This document shows, in pieces, positions 36,579 through 47,646 of a stretch of DNA of 51,835 bases (its first letter is position 1; each line of letters begins with the position of its first letter). Source of the DNA: an uncultured Nitrosomonas sp. (GTDB lineage Bacteria > Pseudomonadota > Gammaproteobacteria > Burkholderiales > Nitrosomonadaceae); the NCBI GenBank assembly GCA_902826055.1, contig CADEDJ010000002.1, positions 69,961-121,795 of the forward strand, written 5' to 3'. The position numbers were made by a program, and so were the translations under genes. The notes under the pieces were generated by a model that ran no database searches, was not told where the DNA came from, and saw nothing but the letters and a program-made list of their open reading frames with translations.

Positions 36579-36863
36579 GCAAAACTCCCTCTTACTTAGT
36601 TATTTTATAATTGATTTATTAACATTCTTACCACGGTATATCCTCAGGGTTTCATAAACTCAGAACACAAATAATCTCAATATCCAATAAAAAAGAAATC
36701 GGATCAGTTTGTTAACTAAAATTCCAGAAACGCAATAATCTATACGAAGTACGCGATGATAAGAAATACTTTTCTTAGATCTGAAAATCCGTGATTTAAC
36801 TGCCCCTCACAACGAAACGTTAACACAAGAAATGTGAATAATTCGTGAAGTGAAAATTCAGCG
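36579..36863. promoter_or_regulatory. sbtA upstream region
   Basis: This 285-bp AT-rich region should carry the sbtA promoter. A short stem-loop with 7-base arms (TAAGAAA / TTTCTTA, loop of four) is at 36760-36777; without a T-run it is not a convincing terminator for the histidine-kinase transcript. TTA/TAA-rich sequence just upstream of sbtA could hold LysR-type sites, but I cannot define one. Confidence 0.35.
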
Positions 36864-38153
36864 CTATCCCTTAAAATTTTCAGGGAAAGTAATATGAAAC
36901 GTGGTGCCTTTGCCAGGAGTACTATCGACTTCGATAAGCCAATCATAGTAATTGCAGATACGCTTGACGATAGCAAGTCCAATGCCTAGACCTTCGCCTT
37001 GTGTAGAGCCGCGGAAAAAACGCTCATACAACAGAGGCAAATAAGCGGGTTCGATACCTATACCAGAATCGGAAATTGATAGTCGCCGATGGTAGAATTC
37101 AACTCGGATAAATCCCTGTTCGGTATATTGCACAGCATTTCTAAGTAAGTTCATCAAGGCGGTATACAGGGCTTGACGATTGAGTGTAACCGTAATGGAA
37201 GGTGCGATGTTGACTTCAAAATTCAGTCGTTTGCGGTAAATTTCTGTACAGATGGGTTCTACTGCATCAAAAACACATTCGGCAATGGCCACAGGTTCAG
37301 CAACTCCCAACGATTGTTCACGCGCAAGGAATAACAAGGCTTGTAATTGCTCGCCCATGCGGGTAGCTGCAGACTCGACCATTTTTATACGATGATAAGC
37401 CCGGGTTGGTAAATCGGGTATCGCAGTCAACAATTCGCAACTGGTCAAAATTGTTGTAATTGGCGTTCTGAGCTCATGGCTGATATTGGCTGTAAATTCC
37501 TGTTCGCGTTGCAGCATGCGCCTAATACGGTTTTGATAATCATCCAGTGCTCGTGCAAGCTGAGCTACTTCTTCATCCATTTCGGGTTGTGTGAGTAATC
37601 CGACTTGAAGATCTCCAGGAGCCAGCAAGCTTACACGATCAGCGAGATCAGTCACTTGTTTGACAAGAATTCCTGCGAGTAAATACCCGACAATAAATGC
37701 GATGGCCACGACCACTACCCAGGATAATAGAATAAGTAATCTGAGCTTACTTAAACGCTGTTGATGAAGTGTGATTCGATAAGCGACCAGGAATTTCACT
37801 TCATCTATCGTGCGCACCAATACATGAAAATCCTCTATGCCATAGTAAGTACGATGATAACCACTATTCATTCCGCGTAAATAAGCGGGAATCTGTAATT
37901 CATCATCGATATTATGAATGACATAGCTTTTAAGGTGCGAACCCACCTGAGAAATGAAATCAGAGTGTTTTTGATAGCGTTGAACAAGGTGATCCATTTC
38001 CATTTCTATCACCTGTTCGATATGTGCTTCCTCGATGTTATCTGAAGCGAAATAGAGAATAATGCACAGTGTCCCGACAATAAAAATGCTGAAAGTTGCA
38101 AGTGCTACTGCAACGCGGTAGCGCAGGCTATGTTCAATCGGAAACTTGAGCAC
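36864..38153 (-). CDS. Sensor histidine kinase
   Basis: The 429-residue membrane kinase has a first helix at about 15-36, a periplasmic domain at about 37-137, a second helix at about 138-165, a HAMP-like linker, the dimerisation/phosphorylation box 'ISHELRTPITT' with His226, and an ATPase domain with 'LMNLLRNAVQYT', 'ISDSGIGI' and 'GLGIGLAIVKRI'. The GTG start at 38153 overlaps the response-regulator gene by 20 bases, so the two form a coupled pair. The signal sensed is unknown. Confidence 0.94.
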   Translation of the reverse strand: MLKFPIEHSLRYRVAVALATFSIFIVGTLCIILYFASDNIEEAHIEQVIEMEMDHLVQRYQKHSDFISQVGSHLKSYVIHNIDDELQIPAYLRGMNSGYHRTYYGIEDFHVLVRTIDEVKFLVAYRITLHQQRLSKLRLLILLSWVVVVAIAFIVGYLLAGILVKQVTDLADRVSLLAPGDLQVGLLTQPEMDEEVAQLARALDDYQNRIRRMLQREQEFTANISHELRTPITTILTSCELLTAIPDLPTRAYHRIKMVESAATRMGEQLQALLFLAREQSLGVAEPVAIAECVFDAVEPICTEIYRKRLNFEVNIAPSITVTLNRQALYTALMNLLRNAVQYTEQGFIRVEFYHRRLSISDSGIGIEPAYLPLLYERFFRGSTQGEGLGIGLAIVKRICNYYDWLIEVDSTPGKGTTFHITFPENFKG

Positions 38154-38823
38154 GAGTAGTCAAACAATAACCAAGACCATGGACTGTTTCGATGGGGTCA
38201 TAACCTCCTGCTTTCATGAGTGCCCGACGCAAAATATGCATATGACTGCGCAATGTATCGCTGGTCTCCTGAACATCTTCCCAGGCTTCCAATTCGAGTT
38301 CTTCACGACTGAATACCCGGCCTGGCTCACTCATCATGAGCGCTAATAAACGTATGCACTTAGGAGGAAGTTTAACGTTTTGATTTTCGAAACGAATAGA
38401 AAGGGTTTTGGGATCGAAAGAAAGTTTGTCAAATTCTAGCTTACGATTAGCAACTTTACCGACATGTCTTTTATGCATTGCCAGCAGGCGGGCTTCGACT
38501 TCTTTTAAAGCAAATGGCTTAATGAGATAGTCATCTGCACCATATTCGAAACCTGTCAATTTGTCCTCTAACGTATCGCGTGCTGTCAACATCAGAATTG
38601 GTGTGTCAATTTGCGATTCTTGCCGTAATTTCCGGCATAGCGTCATGCCATTCATTCCCGGCAAGCCTAGATCAAGTAAAATTGCATCAAATCGTTGGGT
38701 TACAGCCAGATGGAGTCCAGCAATACCATTTGCTGCTGCGTCAACACTATGTCCTCGGGATTCTAGAAAATCATAAAGATTGGCAGCGATCGCAAGGTCA
38801 TCTTCTATAATTAATATATGCAT
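38134..38823 (-). CDS. OmpR-family response regulator
   Basis: The 229-residue protein has a receiver domain with acidic pocket 'EDD' (7-9), phospho-acceptor Asp51 in 'ILLDLGLPG' and the conserved Lys in 'DDYLIKPFA', followed by a winged-helix DNA-binding domain ('RVFSREELELEAWEDVQETS'). ATG 38823 is preferred over a TTG at 38838. The gap to hemE upstream is only 26 bp, so it may be transcribed from the hemE side. Confidence 0.94.
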   Translation of the reverse strand: MHILIIEDDLAIAANLYDFLESRGHSVDAAANGIAGLHLAVTQRFDAILLDLGLPGMNGMTLCRKLRQESQIDTPILMLTARDTLEDKLTGFEYGADDYLIKPFALKEVEARLLAMHKRHVGKVANRKLEFDKLSFDPKTLSIRFENQNVKLPPKCIRLLALMMSEPGRVFSREELELEAWEDVQETSDTLRSHMHILRRALMKAGGYDPIETVHGLGYCLTTRAQVSD

Positions 38824-38849
38824 ATCACTTACCTGCAAATTAAAGTTTT

Positions 38850-39923
38850 TTAAGTACTCCTCGAATGGAATTCACGGCTTAAGGTGTGTACGGCTTCAAC
38901 TAAAGCCGCTGCATTTTCAGGTGGAGTAAACTGCGAAATACCATGCCCTAGATTAAATACATGACCACTACCATTGCCGTAGCTAGTAAGAATCTTTTTT
39001 ACCTCGGCAGTGATTACTTCAGGTGATGCGAAAAGTACCGATGGGTCAAGATTACCTTGTAAAGCAACTTTCGTTCCTACACGTTGACGTGCCTCGCCAA
39101 TATCGATTGTCCAATCCAATCCAACAGCATTACAACCAATATCAGCAATAGCTTCCAGCCATAAACCGCCACCTTTGGTAAAAACTATACTGGGAATTGG
39201 CATTCCATCATGCTCACGTTTTAAGCCAGCAATAATTTGTTGCATGTATTGTAATGAAAATTCCCGATAGGCAGCATGTGATAAAGCGCCTCCCCATGTG
39301 TCAAAAATCATCACAATCTGAGCACCAGATTCTATTTGGGAATTAAGATAAGTTGTTACTGCTTTTGCATTGATATCAAGAATATGATGCAATAGTTCAG
39401 GACGCTGATAAAGCATTGTTTTGATTTCACGAAATTCGGTACCGCCCCGACCTTCAACCATATAACAGGCAAGTGTAAAAGGACTGCCCGAAAAACCAAT
39501 CAAGGGCACACGACTATCCAGAGCCTTGCGGATTTCGGAGACTGCATCCATTACATAGCGCAATTGTGTATCAGGATCAGGAATCGTTAGCGCATGAATA
39601 TCGTTTTCAGTGCGCAAAGGGCGTTCAAACATTGGTCCTTCACCTTGTGAAAAATACAACCCTAAGCCCATGGCATCGGGAATTGTTAGGATGTCAGAAA
39701 ATAGAATTGCAGCATCTAGTGGAAATCGTGCCAGTGGTTGTAATGTTACTTCAGTGGCAAAAGCCGGACTCTTGCATAGCGACAGGAAATCTCCGGCACG
39801 CGCCCGTGTGGCGTTGTATTCTGCTAAGTATCTACCGGCTTGACGCATCAACCATACGGGTGTGTATTCAACCGGTTGTTTCAGTAGTGCGCGCAGTAAC
39901 GTATCGTTTTTAAGTATTGTCAT
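38850..39923 (-). CDS. hemE: Uroporphyrinogen decarboxylase
   Basis: HemE converts uroporphyrinogen III to coproporphyrinogen III in haem synthesis. The 357-residue protein has the signatures '[16 protein letters not shown]' and '[20 protein letters not shown]', and '[15 protein letters not shown]' near the C-terminus. ATG 39923 is chosen because an upstream TTG at 39926 is one codon away and AGAGG lies eight bases before it. Together with the multi-haem peroxidase elsewhere in the window this fits a haem-rich organism. Confidence 0.98.
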   Translation of the reverse strand: MTILKNDTLLRALLKQPVEYTPVWLMRQAGRYLAEYNATRARAGDFLSLCKSPAFATEVTLQPLARFPLDAAILFSDILTIPDAMGLGLYFSQGEGPMFERPLRTENDIHALTIPDPDTQLRYVMDAVSEIRKALDSRVPLIGFSGSPFTLACYMVEGRGGTEFREIKTMLYQRPELLHHILDINAKAVTTYLNSQIESGAQIVMIFDTWGGALSHAAYREFSLQYMQQIIAGLKREHDGMPIPSIVFTKGGGLWLEAIADIGCNAVGLDWTIDIGEARQRVGTKVALQGNLDPSVLFASPEVITAEVKKILTSYGNGSGHVFNLGHGISQFTPPENAAALVEAVHTLSREFHSRST

Positions 39924-40084
39924 CAAAAAGCCTCTGTCTTATTGTTTTTTTAAAAGGCTACTCTCCAATTTAAGCCCATTTAACTTTGTTCTATATTACC
40001 AGCGAATAGCTATTACGTACATTGTCGGCTTTGTATAAGAAAGTTTCTTTGATTAAATAAGCTTGATTCAGATTGATCATCCAT

Positions 40085-41206
40085 TTAATTTTCTGCAATT
40101 GTAAATAAACGTTGATATTCTTTGATGGCATACCGGTCTGTCATACCTGCAATATAATCTGCAATGACTTGATGGCCTTCGTGTTCAAATTTTTTCTGAT
40201 ACTCGGTTGGCAGTAATCGTATTTCTGAACTGAAAGCTGTGAACAATCTTTCTATGATGTGGCTTGCTTTGTTGTTCATTCGCACGACACGAAAATGCCG
40301 ATAAAGGTTGTTATATAAAAAACTCTTTAATTGTTGTTGCTCTTTTTTAATTTTCTCACTAAAACCGATGAGTGGTGGTGATTCGTGGACCGCAACCAAA
40401 CTATCCACATGAGCGTTTTCGACGTTAATAATGCTTTGCTGGATTAAGTCAGTTACTAAGGTATTAATCATGCCGCGAATTGTTTCGTAAACCATACGAC
40501 GTTCTGCGATTGCTGGATATTTTCTTTTTACTTGCAGCAAATGGCGTGAAAAAATAGAGACTTCTTGCAATTGATCCAGTGTAATCAAACCTGAACGTAA
40601 TCCGTCATCTACATCATGGTTGTTATAGGCGATTTCATCCGAGAAATTTGCCAATTGCGCTTCTAAAGAAGGACTTTTGTTTTGTACAAACCGAATGCCA
40701 AGCTCACCCAGTTTTTCGACATTTTTTTTGGCAATATGCTTAAGTATACCCTCGCGCGTTTCATAACAAAGATTAAGGCCGTTAAAAGCCGCATATCGTT
40801 CTTCCAGAACATCAACAACCCTTAAGGATTGGAGATTATGTTCAAAACCACCGTAATCTCTCATGCAATGATTCAATGCATTTTGACCGGCGTGCCCAAA
40901 AGGAGTGTGCCCCAAGTCATGCGCCAATGAAATTGTCTCAACCAGATCTTCATTGAGATGCAAGTTTCTTGCAATGGAGCGGCCTATTTGCGCGACCTCC
41001 AAGCTGTGTGTCAGACGCGTGCGAAACAAATCACCAACGTGATTGACAAAAACCTGGGTTTTGTATTCCAGCCGGCGGAAGGCAGAGGAATGTATGATTC
41101 GATCCCGGTCACGCTGAAAGTCACTTCGCCCTGTAGGAGGGGCTTCGTGCATTACACGTCCTCTGGAATTATCGGCCGATACTGCATATACCGCTAATTT
41201 AGTCAT
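40085..41206 (-). CDS. dgt: Deoxyguanosinetriphosphate triphosphohydrolase-like protein
   Basis: Dgt-type HD hydrolases cut dNTPs to deoxynucleosides and triphosphate. The 373-residue protein has the metal-binding set His67 ('RLTHSLEV'), His96-Asp97 ('[13 protein letters not shown]') and Asp in '[12 protein letters not shown]'. It matches the shorter Dgt-like group found next to aroB in betaproteobacteria. Its ATG overlaps the aroKB end by eight bases. hemE follows after 161 bp. Confidence 0.95.
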   Translation of the reverse strand: MTKLAVYAVSADNSRGRVMHEAPPTGRSDFQRDRDRIIHSSAFRRLEYKTQVFVNHVGDLFRTRLTHSLEVAQIGRSIARNLHLNEDLVETISLAHDLGHTPFGHAGQNALNHCMRDYGGFEHNLQSLRVVDVLEERYAAFNGLNLCYETREGILKHIAKKNVEKLGELGIRFVQNKSPSLEAQLANFSDEIAYNNHDVDDGLRSGLITLDQLQEVSIFSRHLLQVKRKYPAIAERRMVYETIRGMINTLVTDLIQQSIINVENAHVDSLVAVHESPPLIGFSEKIKKEQQQLKSFLYNNLYRHFRVVRMNNKASHIIERLFTAFSSEIRLLPTEYQKKFEHEGHQVIADYIAGMTDRYAIKEYQRLFTIAEN

Positions 41207-42896
41207 TGTTCATGCATGACAAAATTGTTTTACTCAGAAGCGCAGGTGGAATATCCGCTCGCATTACCGCTTCGCCAATCCGATTCAAGAGAATAAAACG
41301 CGTTTTTCCAGCCTCTACTTTTTTGTCCAGCGTCATCAATTGTAAATATTTTTCCACCGGCATCTTTGGAACCATGACAGGTAATTTTGCATGGATAAAA
41401 ATTTTACGGATACGATGCACATCAGTTTCATTGATCAGCTTCATTTGCTGGGATAATTCGGCTGCTAGTACAGTACCTGCCGCAACTGCTTCGCCATGTA
41501 ACCAGATACCATAGCCCATACCATTTTCAATCGCATGTCCAAATGTATGGCCGAGATTCAGCAAAGCTCGTATACCTTTCTCCTTTTCATCGGCAGCCAC
41601 GATTTCAGCTTTGTTTTCACAACTGCGCTGAATGGCTTCATTCAACGTTACCGCATCACGAGCCAACAAGCGATGCATATTTTGTTCCAGCCAATCAAAA
41701 AAAGCAGGATCGCGAATGAGTCCGTACTTAATGATTTCGGCAAGACCGGCACACAATTCTCTATCGGGTAGCGTATTTAGAGTTGCGCTGTCGGCTAACA
41801 CCATGCGGGGTTGATAAAAGGCACCAATCATATTTTTTCCTAGCGGATGATTGATACCGGTTTTACCGCCTACTGAGGAATCTACTTGCGCCAGCAGCGT
41901 TGTGGGTATTTGAATAAAGGGTACGCCACGTAAATAAGTGGCTGCTGCAAATCCGCTCATATCACCCACAACGCCGCCACCCAGGGCTAATATGGTGGTA
42001 TTTCTTTCGCAATGATTTTTAAGCAATGCATCAAAAATGAGATTTAAAGTTTCCCAATTTTTATGCGCTTCACCATCTGGAATAATGATAGGCACAGACG
42101 TTACCGCGTGTTTCTCCAAAGCTTGGCGTAATTTTTCCAAATACAGCGGTGCAACGGTTGTATTGCTGACGATCGCTACTCTTTTTTGAGGTAAACACGA
42201 TAAGATCAAATCAATTTGATCCAGGATTCCATAGCCGATATGTATCGGATAGCTGCGCTTGTCTGATGAAGTAGTGAAATCAACTGAAATGGTTTGCATG
42301 ATATTTGAATGATTAGCGTGTTTGATGGAATCGGCATTAATCGAATTTAGCTTATTAATCAGTTTTTGTATCAATTGACGTACACCTTGCTTTCCGCTAT
42401 CGATGATGATGTGGGCAGTTTCACGATAATAGGCATCACGTTGGATATAAAGCTCATTTAATCGGGCATATAAATTTTGTGATTTTAGTAATGGTCTGTT
42501 TTTATCGTGACGAGTGCGCCGATAAAGATCGCTGATCGAAGCACGCAAATAAATGACGATACCACTTTCTCTAAGTAGTTGACGATTTTCCTGACTCAAA
42601 ACGGCCCCGCCACCGGTAGCCAGAACAATATTATTCTTTTTGACGAGTTCTATCAGTACCTCAGATTCGCGTTTACGAAAACCTGCTTCTCCTTCGATCT
42701 CAAAAATTACCGGAATCTTGACTCCTGTGCGTTCCTGAATTTCATGATCGGAATCGACAAATTCCTTAGCTAACATTTGTGCCAAGCTTTTGCCAATGGT
42801 TGTTTTTCCTGCCCCCATCATACCTACCAAAATGATGTTGGTATTTCCTAGTTTTTCCTGGACGGGCTGAAGTACTTTCGTTTTACTTAAATTCAT
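41199..42896 (-). CDS. aroKB: Bifunctional shikimate kinase / 3-dehydroquinate synthase (AroK-AroB fusion)
   Basis: The continuous 565-residue frame fuses two shikimate-pathway enzymes. Residues 1 to about 185 are shikimate kinase with P-loop '[12 protein letters not shown]' (25-36), the 'FRKRE' arginine and 'TGGGAVL'. From about 200, after a short Ser/His/Asn-rich linker, comes 3-dehydroquinate synthase with '[14 protein letters not shown]', '[14 protein letters not shown]' and '[12 protein letters not shown]'. Met200 ('MQTISVDF') is where a free AroB would start, so a separate short AroB product cannot be excluded. In most relatives aroK and aroB are separate adjacent genes. No frameshift or stop separates the two parts. 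Confidence 0.96.
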   Translation of the reverse strand: MNLSKTKVLQPVQEKLGNTNIILVGMMGAGKTTIGKSLAQMLAKEFVDSDHEIQERTGVKIPVIFEIEGEAGFRKRESEVLIELVKKNNIVLATGGGAVLSQENRQLLRESGIVIYLRASISDLYRRTRHDKNRPLLKSQNLYARLNELYIQRDAYYRETAHIIIDSGKQGVRQLIQKLINKLNSINADSIKHANHSNIMQTISVDFTTSSDKRSYPIHIGYGILDQIDLILSCLPQKRVAIVSNTTVAPLYLEKLRQALEKHAVTSVPIIIPDGEAHKNWETLNLIFDALLKNHCERNTTILALGGGVVGDMSGFAAATYLRGVPFIQIPTTLLAQVDSSVGGKTGINHPLGKNMIGAFYQPRMVLADSATLNTLPDRELCAGLAEIIKYGLIRDPAFFDWLEQNMHRLLARDAVTLNEAIQRSCENKAEIVAADEKEKGIRALLNLGHTFGHAIENGMGYGIWLHGEAVAAGTVLAAELSQQMKLINETDVHRIRKIFIHAKLPVMVPKMPVEKYLQLMTLDKKVEAGKTRFILLNRIGEAVMRADIPPALLSKTILSCMNND

Positions 42897-43010
42897 AAGC
42901 GTAATTGTAGCCGAATTCTTTCACTGATTAACGGATTAAGCCTCGAGTATTAGCTGATTTAATGCGCTATTAGCCGCTCAAGGCGGCGATAGGGTTGACT
43001 GTGCAGAAGC

Positions 43011-46000
43011 TTACTTATTCCGGGTTAAGAATGAAGCGTGTTTTTTGACGAACCAGGAGAAAAACAAGGGTACAAAAATTGTTGCAATTGCCGTTGCCAT
43101 GATCATACCGCCAAAAACACCCGTTCCCATTGATTGTCGAGCTGCGGAACCGGCGCCAGTGGCCAGTACCAGTGGAACAACACCTAAAATAAATGCCATC
43201 GAAGTCATCACGATAGGCCGGAAACGCAATTGCGCAGATTGAATGGCCGCTTGCGTAACTCCGACACCCTCTTTCATTTTTTGATTGGCAAATTCAACCA
43301 GCAAAATTGCATTCTTTGCAGTCAATCCAATGAGTGTCACCATACCAATTTGAAAATAAACATCATTGGGCATATCGCGTAGCAGAATTGCAATTAATGC
43401 GCCTAGCATTGCGAAAGGAATCGCCATAATAACTGCCAGTGGTAATGCCCAAGTTTCAAATTGTGCCGCCAGAATTAAAAAAACCATTACAACAGCCAGA
43501 CTGAATGCAAAAATCGCCGCTGAACCCATTTTCTTTTCTTGGTATGCAGTACCAGTCCAAGCAATTTGATAGCCTTCCGGTAACAATCTAGCTGCAATGC
43601 TTTCAACCAATGCAATGGCTTGCCCGGAACTGACACCGCTAGCACTGCTGCCAACGATTTTTGCCGACAACAAGCCATTGAATCTCTCCAATTGCTCAGC
43701 ACCTACAATATGTTTTACCTTACTCAAAGCGGATAATGGGATCATTAAGCCGGACTCTGAGCGAATGTAAACTTTTCCCAAATCATCCGCCCTCATTCGA
43801 TAGGCGGCGTCGGCTTGTAGCTGTACCCGATAAGTCCGGCCGAAACGGTTGAAATCATTAACATATAGCGATCCCATGGTGCTTTGCAATGTAGTGTAAA
43901 TATCAGCAATAGCAACCCCTTGAGAAATGGCTTTTGCTTCATCAACTTCAACGAAATATTGTGGCACTGATGAACGCAAGAAAGTGTTTACTGTAGCCAA
44001 TTGAGATTCTTGCTTCAGGGCTTGCATAAACTCATTAACCACACTTGTTAATTGTGCTGCATCTGGATTTGTACGGCTTTGTATATAAAATTCAAAACCA
44101 CCCGTATTGCCTAGGCCGCGTATTGCCGGGGGATTGAATGCAATGGCCAGGCCATCCGGTTGCTGTGCACCGACCATAACTACCTGATTTACAATGTCGC
44201 TAGCCGTTATAGTGCGTTCTGACCAGTCTTTCATGCGGATAAACATGGTTGAAACATTCGTTTTATTGCCGCCGCCAATGAAATCCAATCCATTGACAGC
44301 GAATTGATAAATGACTGCGGGTTCTTTGGCGATTTCAGTATTGATTGCATTGGCGGTTTTGGTAGTTCTTGACAGTGTCGCGCCATCGGGCAATACAATT
44401 GCTGCAATAACATAGCCTTGATCTTCGGGGGGAACGAAACTGTCAGGAATATTTCTTATCAGATAAGTCAGCGCAATAATGATTACTGCAAAGATCAGTG
44501 CGCTTTTGAGTGCGTGGCGTAAACTTACGTCGACCATAGCGACATATATTTTTCGCACGTATTCAAAGTAATGATTAAACCAATTGAAGAAAATGGAATG
44601 CTGATGTGTGGATCTAAGCAAAGTTGCGCAAAGTGTGGGTGTCAGTGTTAAAGCAACAATGCCGGAAATAACACCAGCGACAGCTACTGTCACCGCAAAC
44701 TGCTGATAGAGCTCACCGGCGATGCCGCCAAGAAATGCAACCGGTATAAAAACTGCAGCCAGCACCATGGTCATGGCTACCACGGCGCTGGATACCTGCT
44801 GCATTGCTTTGATAGCGGCATGCATAGGTGATAGTTTTTCCTGCGACATCAGCCGTTCGATATTCTCAAGTACTACAATCGCATCATCAACGACTATGCC
44901 AATCGAGAGCACCATGGCAAATAGTGTTAAGGTATTAATCGAATACCCCAATATCCATAGACCGGCGAAGGTGCCAATCAGCGAAATCGGTATAGCTATG
45001 ATGGGGATTAGCGTAGCACGCCAACTCTGTAAAAACAGATAAACCACCAAAACAACGAGAAGCATGGCTTCTCCCAAGGTTTTGACAACTTCCCAGATTG
45101 ATGCTTTGACGAATAAACTGGTATCGTAAGAAATGAAGTATTGCATCCCTTCAGGAAAATAATGCTTCAATTCATTCATTTTGGTTTTAACTGCTGCGGC
45201 CGTTTCGAGGGCATTGGCGCCGCTACGCAAGAAAATGCCGATTCCCAAGCCGGGTTCGCCGTTCAATAGCGTATGGGTTGAATAATCTTGCGCGCCAAGT
45301 TCAATGCGTGCGACATCTTTGAGATAGAGGACGCCACGTGATGCTTCGGAACGCAAAATAATATTTTCGAATTGTTCGGGTTCCAGTAGCCGGCCTTTCG
45401 CGGTCACGGTATAGACCAATTGCTGATCGGCAAGTGCCGGCTCCTGTCCTATCTTTCCTACAGCTTGCTGGGCATTTTGGGCGCGGATAGCATTGGCAAT
45501 ATCAGTAGTCGTAATCCCTAATTGCGCCATGCGGTCAGGACGTAACCAAATCCTCATGGCGTAATCCTGTGCGCCAAAAATCCGCGCTTCGCCAACACCT
45601 GTTTCACGCCTTAAGTCATCCAGAATGCTGCTGGTAATAAAATTACTTAAAAACAGAGTGGTATGCTTGGGGTCTGTGGAGGTTATCGCAAAAACCAGCA
45701 ACAGGTCATTGGAACGCTTTTGAACAGTGATGCCGGTACGTCTCACTTCGTCGGGTAAGCGTGCTAATGCGGTATTAACTTCATTACTCACATTGAAAGC
45801 GGCACGATCTATATCGGTTCCAATTTCGAACGTGACGGTAATGGTTAGCCTTCCGCTCGAATCAGCGCTGGAATTAAAATAGAGTAACCCTTGGATTGCA
45901 CTGAGTTTTTCCTCAATGGGGGCAGCAACAGTTTTTATCATGGTTTCCGCGCTGGCTCCCGGAAACGTTGCGGTCACGATGATGGTCGGCGGCGTGATTC

Positions 46001-46109
46001 TCGGATATTGTTCAATCGGCAACTGCAGGGAAGCAGCCAATCCCGCTAGAACAATAATGATTGACAAAACTGACGCAAAAATAGGCCGTGTAATAAAAAA
46101 TTTTGCCAT
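43011..46109 (-). CDS. RND efflux pump inner-membrane transporter (HAE1 type)
   Basis: The 1032-residue protein has the AcrB/MexF layout of twelve membrane helices and two large periplasmic loops. It opens with 'MAKFFITRPIFASVLSIIIV', and the proton-relay aspartates are in 'GIVVDDAIVVLENIERL'. The HAE1 group exports drugs, detergents and other hydrophobic compounds rather than metals. It lies 11 bp downstream of its adaptor gene. No outer-membrane TolC/OprM gene is present. Confidence 0.97.
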   Translation of the reverse strand: MAKFFITRPIFASVLSIIIVLAGLAASLQLPIEQYPRITPPTIIVTATFPGASAETMIKTVAAPIEEKLSAIQGLLYFNSSADSSGRLTITVTFEIGTDIDRAAFNVSNEVNTALARLPDEVRRTGITVQKRSNDLLLVFAITSTDPKHTTLFLSNFITSSILDDLRRETGVGEARIFGAQDYAMRIWLRPDRMAQLGITTTDIANAIRAQNAQQAVGKIGQEPALADQQLVYTVTAKGRLLEPEQFENIILRSEASRGVLYLKDVARIELGAQDYSTHTLLNGEPGLGIGIFLRSGANALETAAAVKTKMNELKHYFPEGMQYFISYDTSLFVKASIWEVVKTLGEAMLLVVLVVYLFLQSWRATLIPIIAIPISLIGTFAGLWILGYSINTLTLFAMVLSIGIVVDDAIVVLENIERLMSQEKLSPMHAAIKAMQQVSSAVVAMTMVLAAVFIPVAFLGGIAGELYQQFAVTVAVAGVISGIVALTLTPTLCATLLRSTHQHSIFFNWFNHYFEYVRKIYVAMVDVSLRHALKSALIFAVIIIALTYLIRNIPDSFVPPEDQGYVIAAIVLPDGATLSRTTKTANAINTEIAKEPAVIYQFAVNGLDFIGGGNKTNVSTMFIRMKDWSERTITASDIVNQVVMVGAQQPDGLAIAFNPPAIRGLGNTGGFEFYIQSRTNPDAAQLTSVVNEFMQALKQESQLATVNTFLRSSVPQYFVEVDEAKAISQGVAIADIYTTLQSTMGSLYVNDFNRFGRTYRVQLQADAAYRMRADDLGKVYIRSESGLMIPLSALSKVKHIVGAEQLERFNGLLSAKIVGSSASGVSSGQAIALVESIAARLLPEGYQIAWTGTAYQEKKMGSAAIFAFSLAVVMVFLILAAQFETWALPLAVIMAIPFAMLGALIAILLRDMPNDVYFQIGMVTLIGLTAKNAILLVEFANQKMKEGVGVTQAAIQSAQLRFRPIVMTSMAFILGVVPLVLATGAGSAARQSMGTGVFGGMIMATAIATIFVPLFFSWFVKKHASFLTRNK

Positions 46110-46120
46110 GTTTGCGATTG

Positions 46121-47281
46121 TTATCCGTTGGCCGAAGCGGAATTGGCCGGTGAAGGCAGTGAACTGTGGTCGAGCAAGTATGGCTCAACAATTTTACCGG
46201 GTATTAATTTAATGAGATTATCGATAACAACTTTATCGCCTGTATGTAATCCATCCAAAATAATCCAGTCCTTACCGATCCAATCACCTACCGTAACCGG
46301 ACGTTGTACCACCGCGTTGTCTTCCTTGATGACATAAACAAATCGGCCTAAATCCGAAGTTAGAACCGCCACTTGCGGTACTACGTAAACAGCTTTCGGC
46401 TCTCCGGCGGTAATGCGTATGCGAACAAACTGGCCAGGTAATATGCGCTCATCAGTGTTGTCGAAAGTTGCGCGTAATTGCTGGGTTCCGAGCAATGGAT
46501 CTATCTTGCTGGCAGCAAAATTAATTTTGCCATTTTTCGGATACTCGGATCCATCCGGCAGAATCATGGTGACATGATGTACATTTTTTTCATTCACATG
46601 CTCACCCAATTTTGCTAATTCGTTATCCGAAAAACTAAATCGCACCCAAATGGGAGATAGCTGAGTCAACGTGGTCAACAAACTCGTGTTAGCTGATATC
46701 AGTGCACCTTCAGAAAAGTGCGAACGACCTGTTATGCCATCGACCGGCGCCCTGACAGTGGTATAGGAAAGATTAAGTTCGGCTTGCTTAACACGAGCTT
46801 TCGCTGCTTGCAGAGCTGCCTGCGCAGCAGCTAGATCTGCTGTTGCCTGATCATAAGCACGCTGACTGACAAAATTTTCATTCAGTAATTGGCGCTGGCG
46901 ATTTTCCTCGCTCTTGGCACGCACTGCACGCACATTCTGTTCCCGCAATAGTGCGTTGGCTTCCGCTAAGGTATTCTGAAAAGGTTCCGGGTCAATTAAA
47001 AACAAGGATTGTCCAGCTTTGACTGCGGTGCCTTCAATATAAACGCGCTTGAGCAGGATACCACCTACGCGTGGACGGATTTCAATTTCTTTTGCTCCCT
47101 CGGTTTGTGCAATCGTTTCCAAACTAACAGGCATGTTGACGGGCTCTGCAGCCATGAATGTTACTCGCGTTGCTTGGTTCGCAGGAGAAGATATTTGCAT
47201 CGATTCTTTGCTTCCGCACGCAATCAGTAGCGAAGTTACTATGCCATAACAAAAAAAAGTAACAGATTTTTTCTTAAACAT
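46121..47281 (-). CDS. RND efflux periplasmic adaptor lipoprotein
   Basis: This 386-residue membrane-fusion protein has a lipoprotein signal ending 'LLIAC' (Cys22). It then has a lipoyl/barrel-sandwich part ('EIRPRVGGILLKRVYIEGTA'), a helical hairpin rich in Ala/Gln ('ADLAAAQAALQAAKARVKQA'), and the beta-barrel domain. It belongs to the AcrA/MexE type and forms a two-gene unit with the RND transporter. Its promoter must lie in the divergent region 47282-47646 shared with the copper-oxidase operon. Confidence 0.96.
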   Translation of the reverse strand: MFKKKSVTFFCYGIVTSLLIACGSKESMQISSPANQATRVTFMAAEPVNMPVSLETIAQTEGAKEIEIRPRVGGILLKRVYIEGTAVKAGQSLFLIDPEPFQNTLAEANALLREQNVRAVRAKSEENRQRQLLNENFVSQRAYDQATADLAAAQAALQAAKARVKQAELNLSYTTVRAPVDGITGRSHFSEGALISANTSLLTTLTQLSPIWVRFSFSDNELAKLGEHVNEKNVHHVTMILPDGSEYPKNGKINFAASKIDPLLGTQQLRATFDNTDERILPGQFVRIRITAGEPKAVYVVPQVAVLTSDLGRFVYVIKEDNAVVQRPVTVGDWIGKDWIILDGLHTGDKVVIDNLIKLIPGKIVEPYLLDHSSLPSPANSASANG

Positions 47282-47646
47282 TCTTACGTTTTGCCAGTAT
47301 TTTAGAGGGCGTGAAAAAGTTGGGCGTTATCACTTAGATAATGACATCATAAGTTAAAAGTTTAGTGCTGTGTCAGTACCGTAAAAACCACAAAAGCATA
47401 ATAGGGTTCTGTATAATAGCGCTGATGATAGCGTGACGGATATGTAAAAGTATTGCATATGAAGATAAGGTATTTCATATCATTTATCTACCAGCAAATA
47501 TATAAATAAATATTTGTATCGAATGATCTGTCTGACCGGATAATGACGGTTATTTAAAACTGAGATTGATCACAAAAAATGATTACTTCACATTTTCATA
47601 TTTATTTTTGATATATTGTTTAAATAAATTTTAAAGGTGCATTAAT
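47282..47646. other. Divergent promoter region between RND pump and copper-oxidase operon
   Basis: This 365-bp AT-rich region serves two divergent operons. AAAGGTG about eight bases before the multicopper-oxidase ATG is its ribosome-binding site. A TATAAT hexamer at 47412-47417 could be a plus-strand -10 box, but the sequence 17 bp upstream is a poor -35. No regulator gene is adjacent and no copper-box palindrome could be identified by eye. Confidence 0.5.

Noticed and set aside
42973..42987. GCCGC-tcaag-GCGGC hairpin between the RND and aroKB genes considered as a terminator
   Set aside because: The stem is only five base pairs and no T-run follows on either strand.
47412..47417. TATAAT upstream of the multicopper oxidase considered as a promoter
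   Set aside because: No acceptable -35 hexamer at 16-18 bp, and such hexamers are common in AT-rich DNA.
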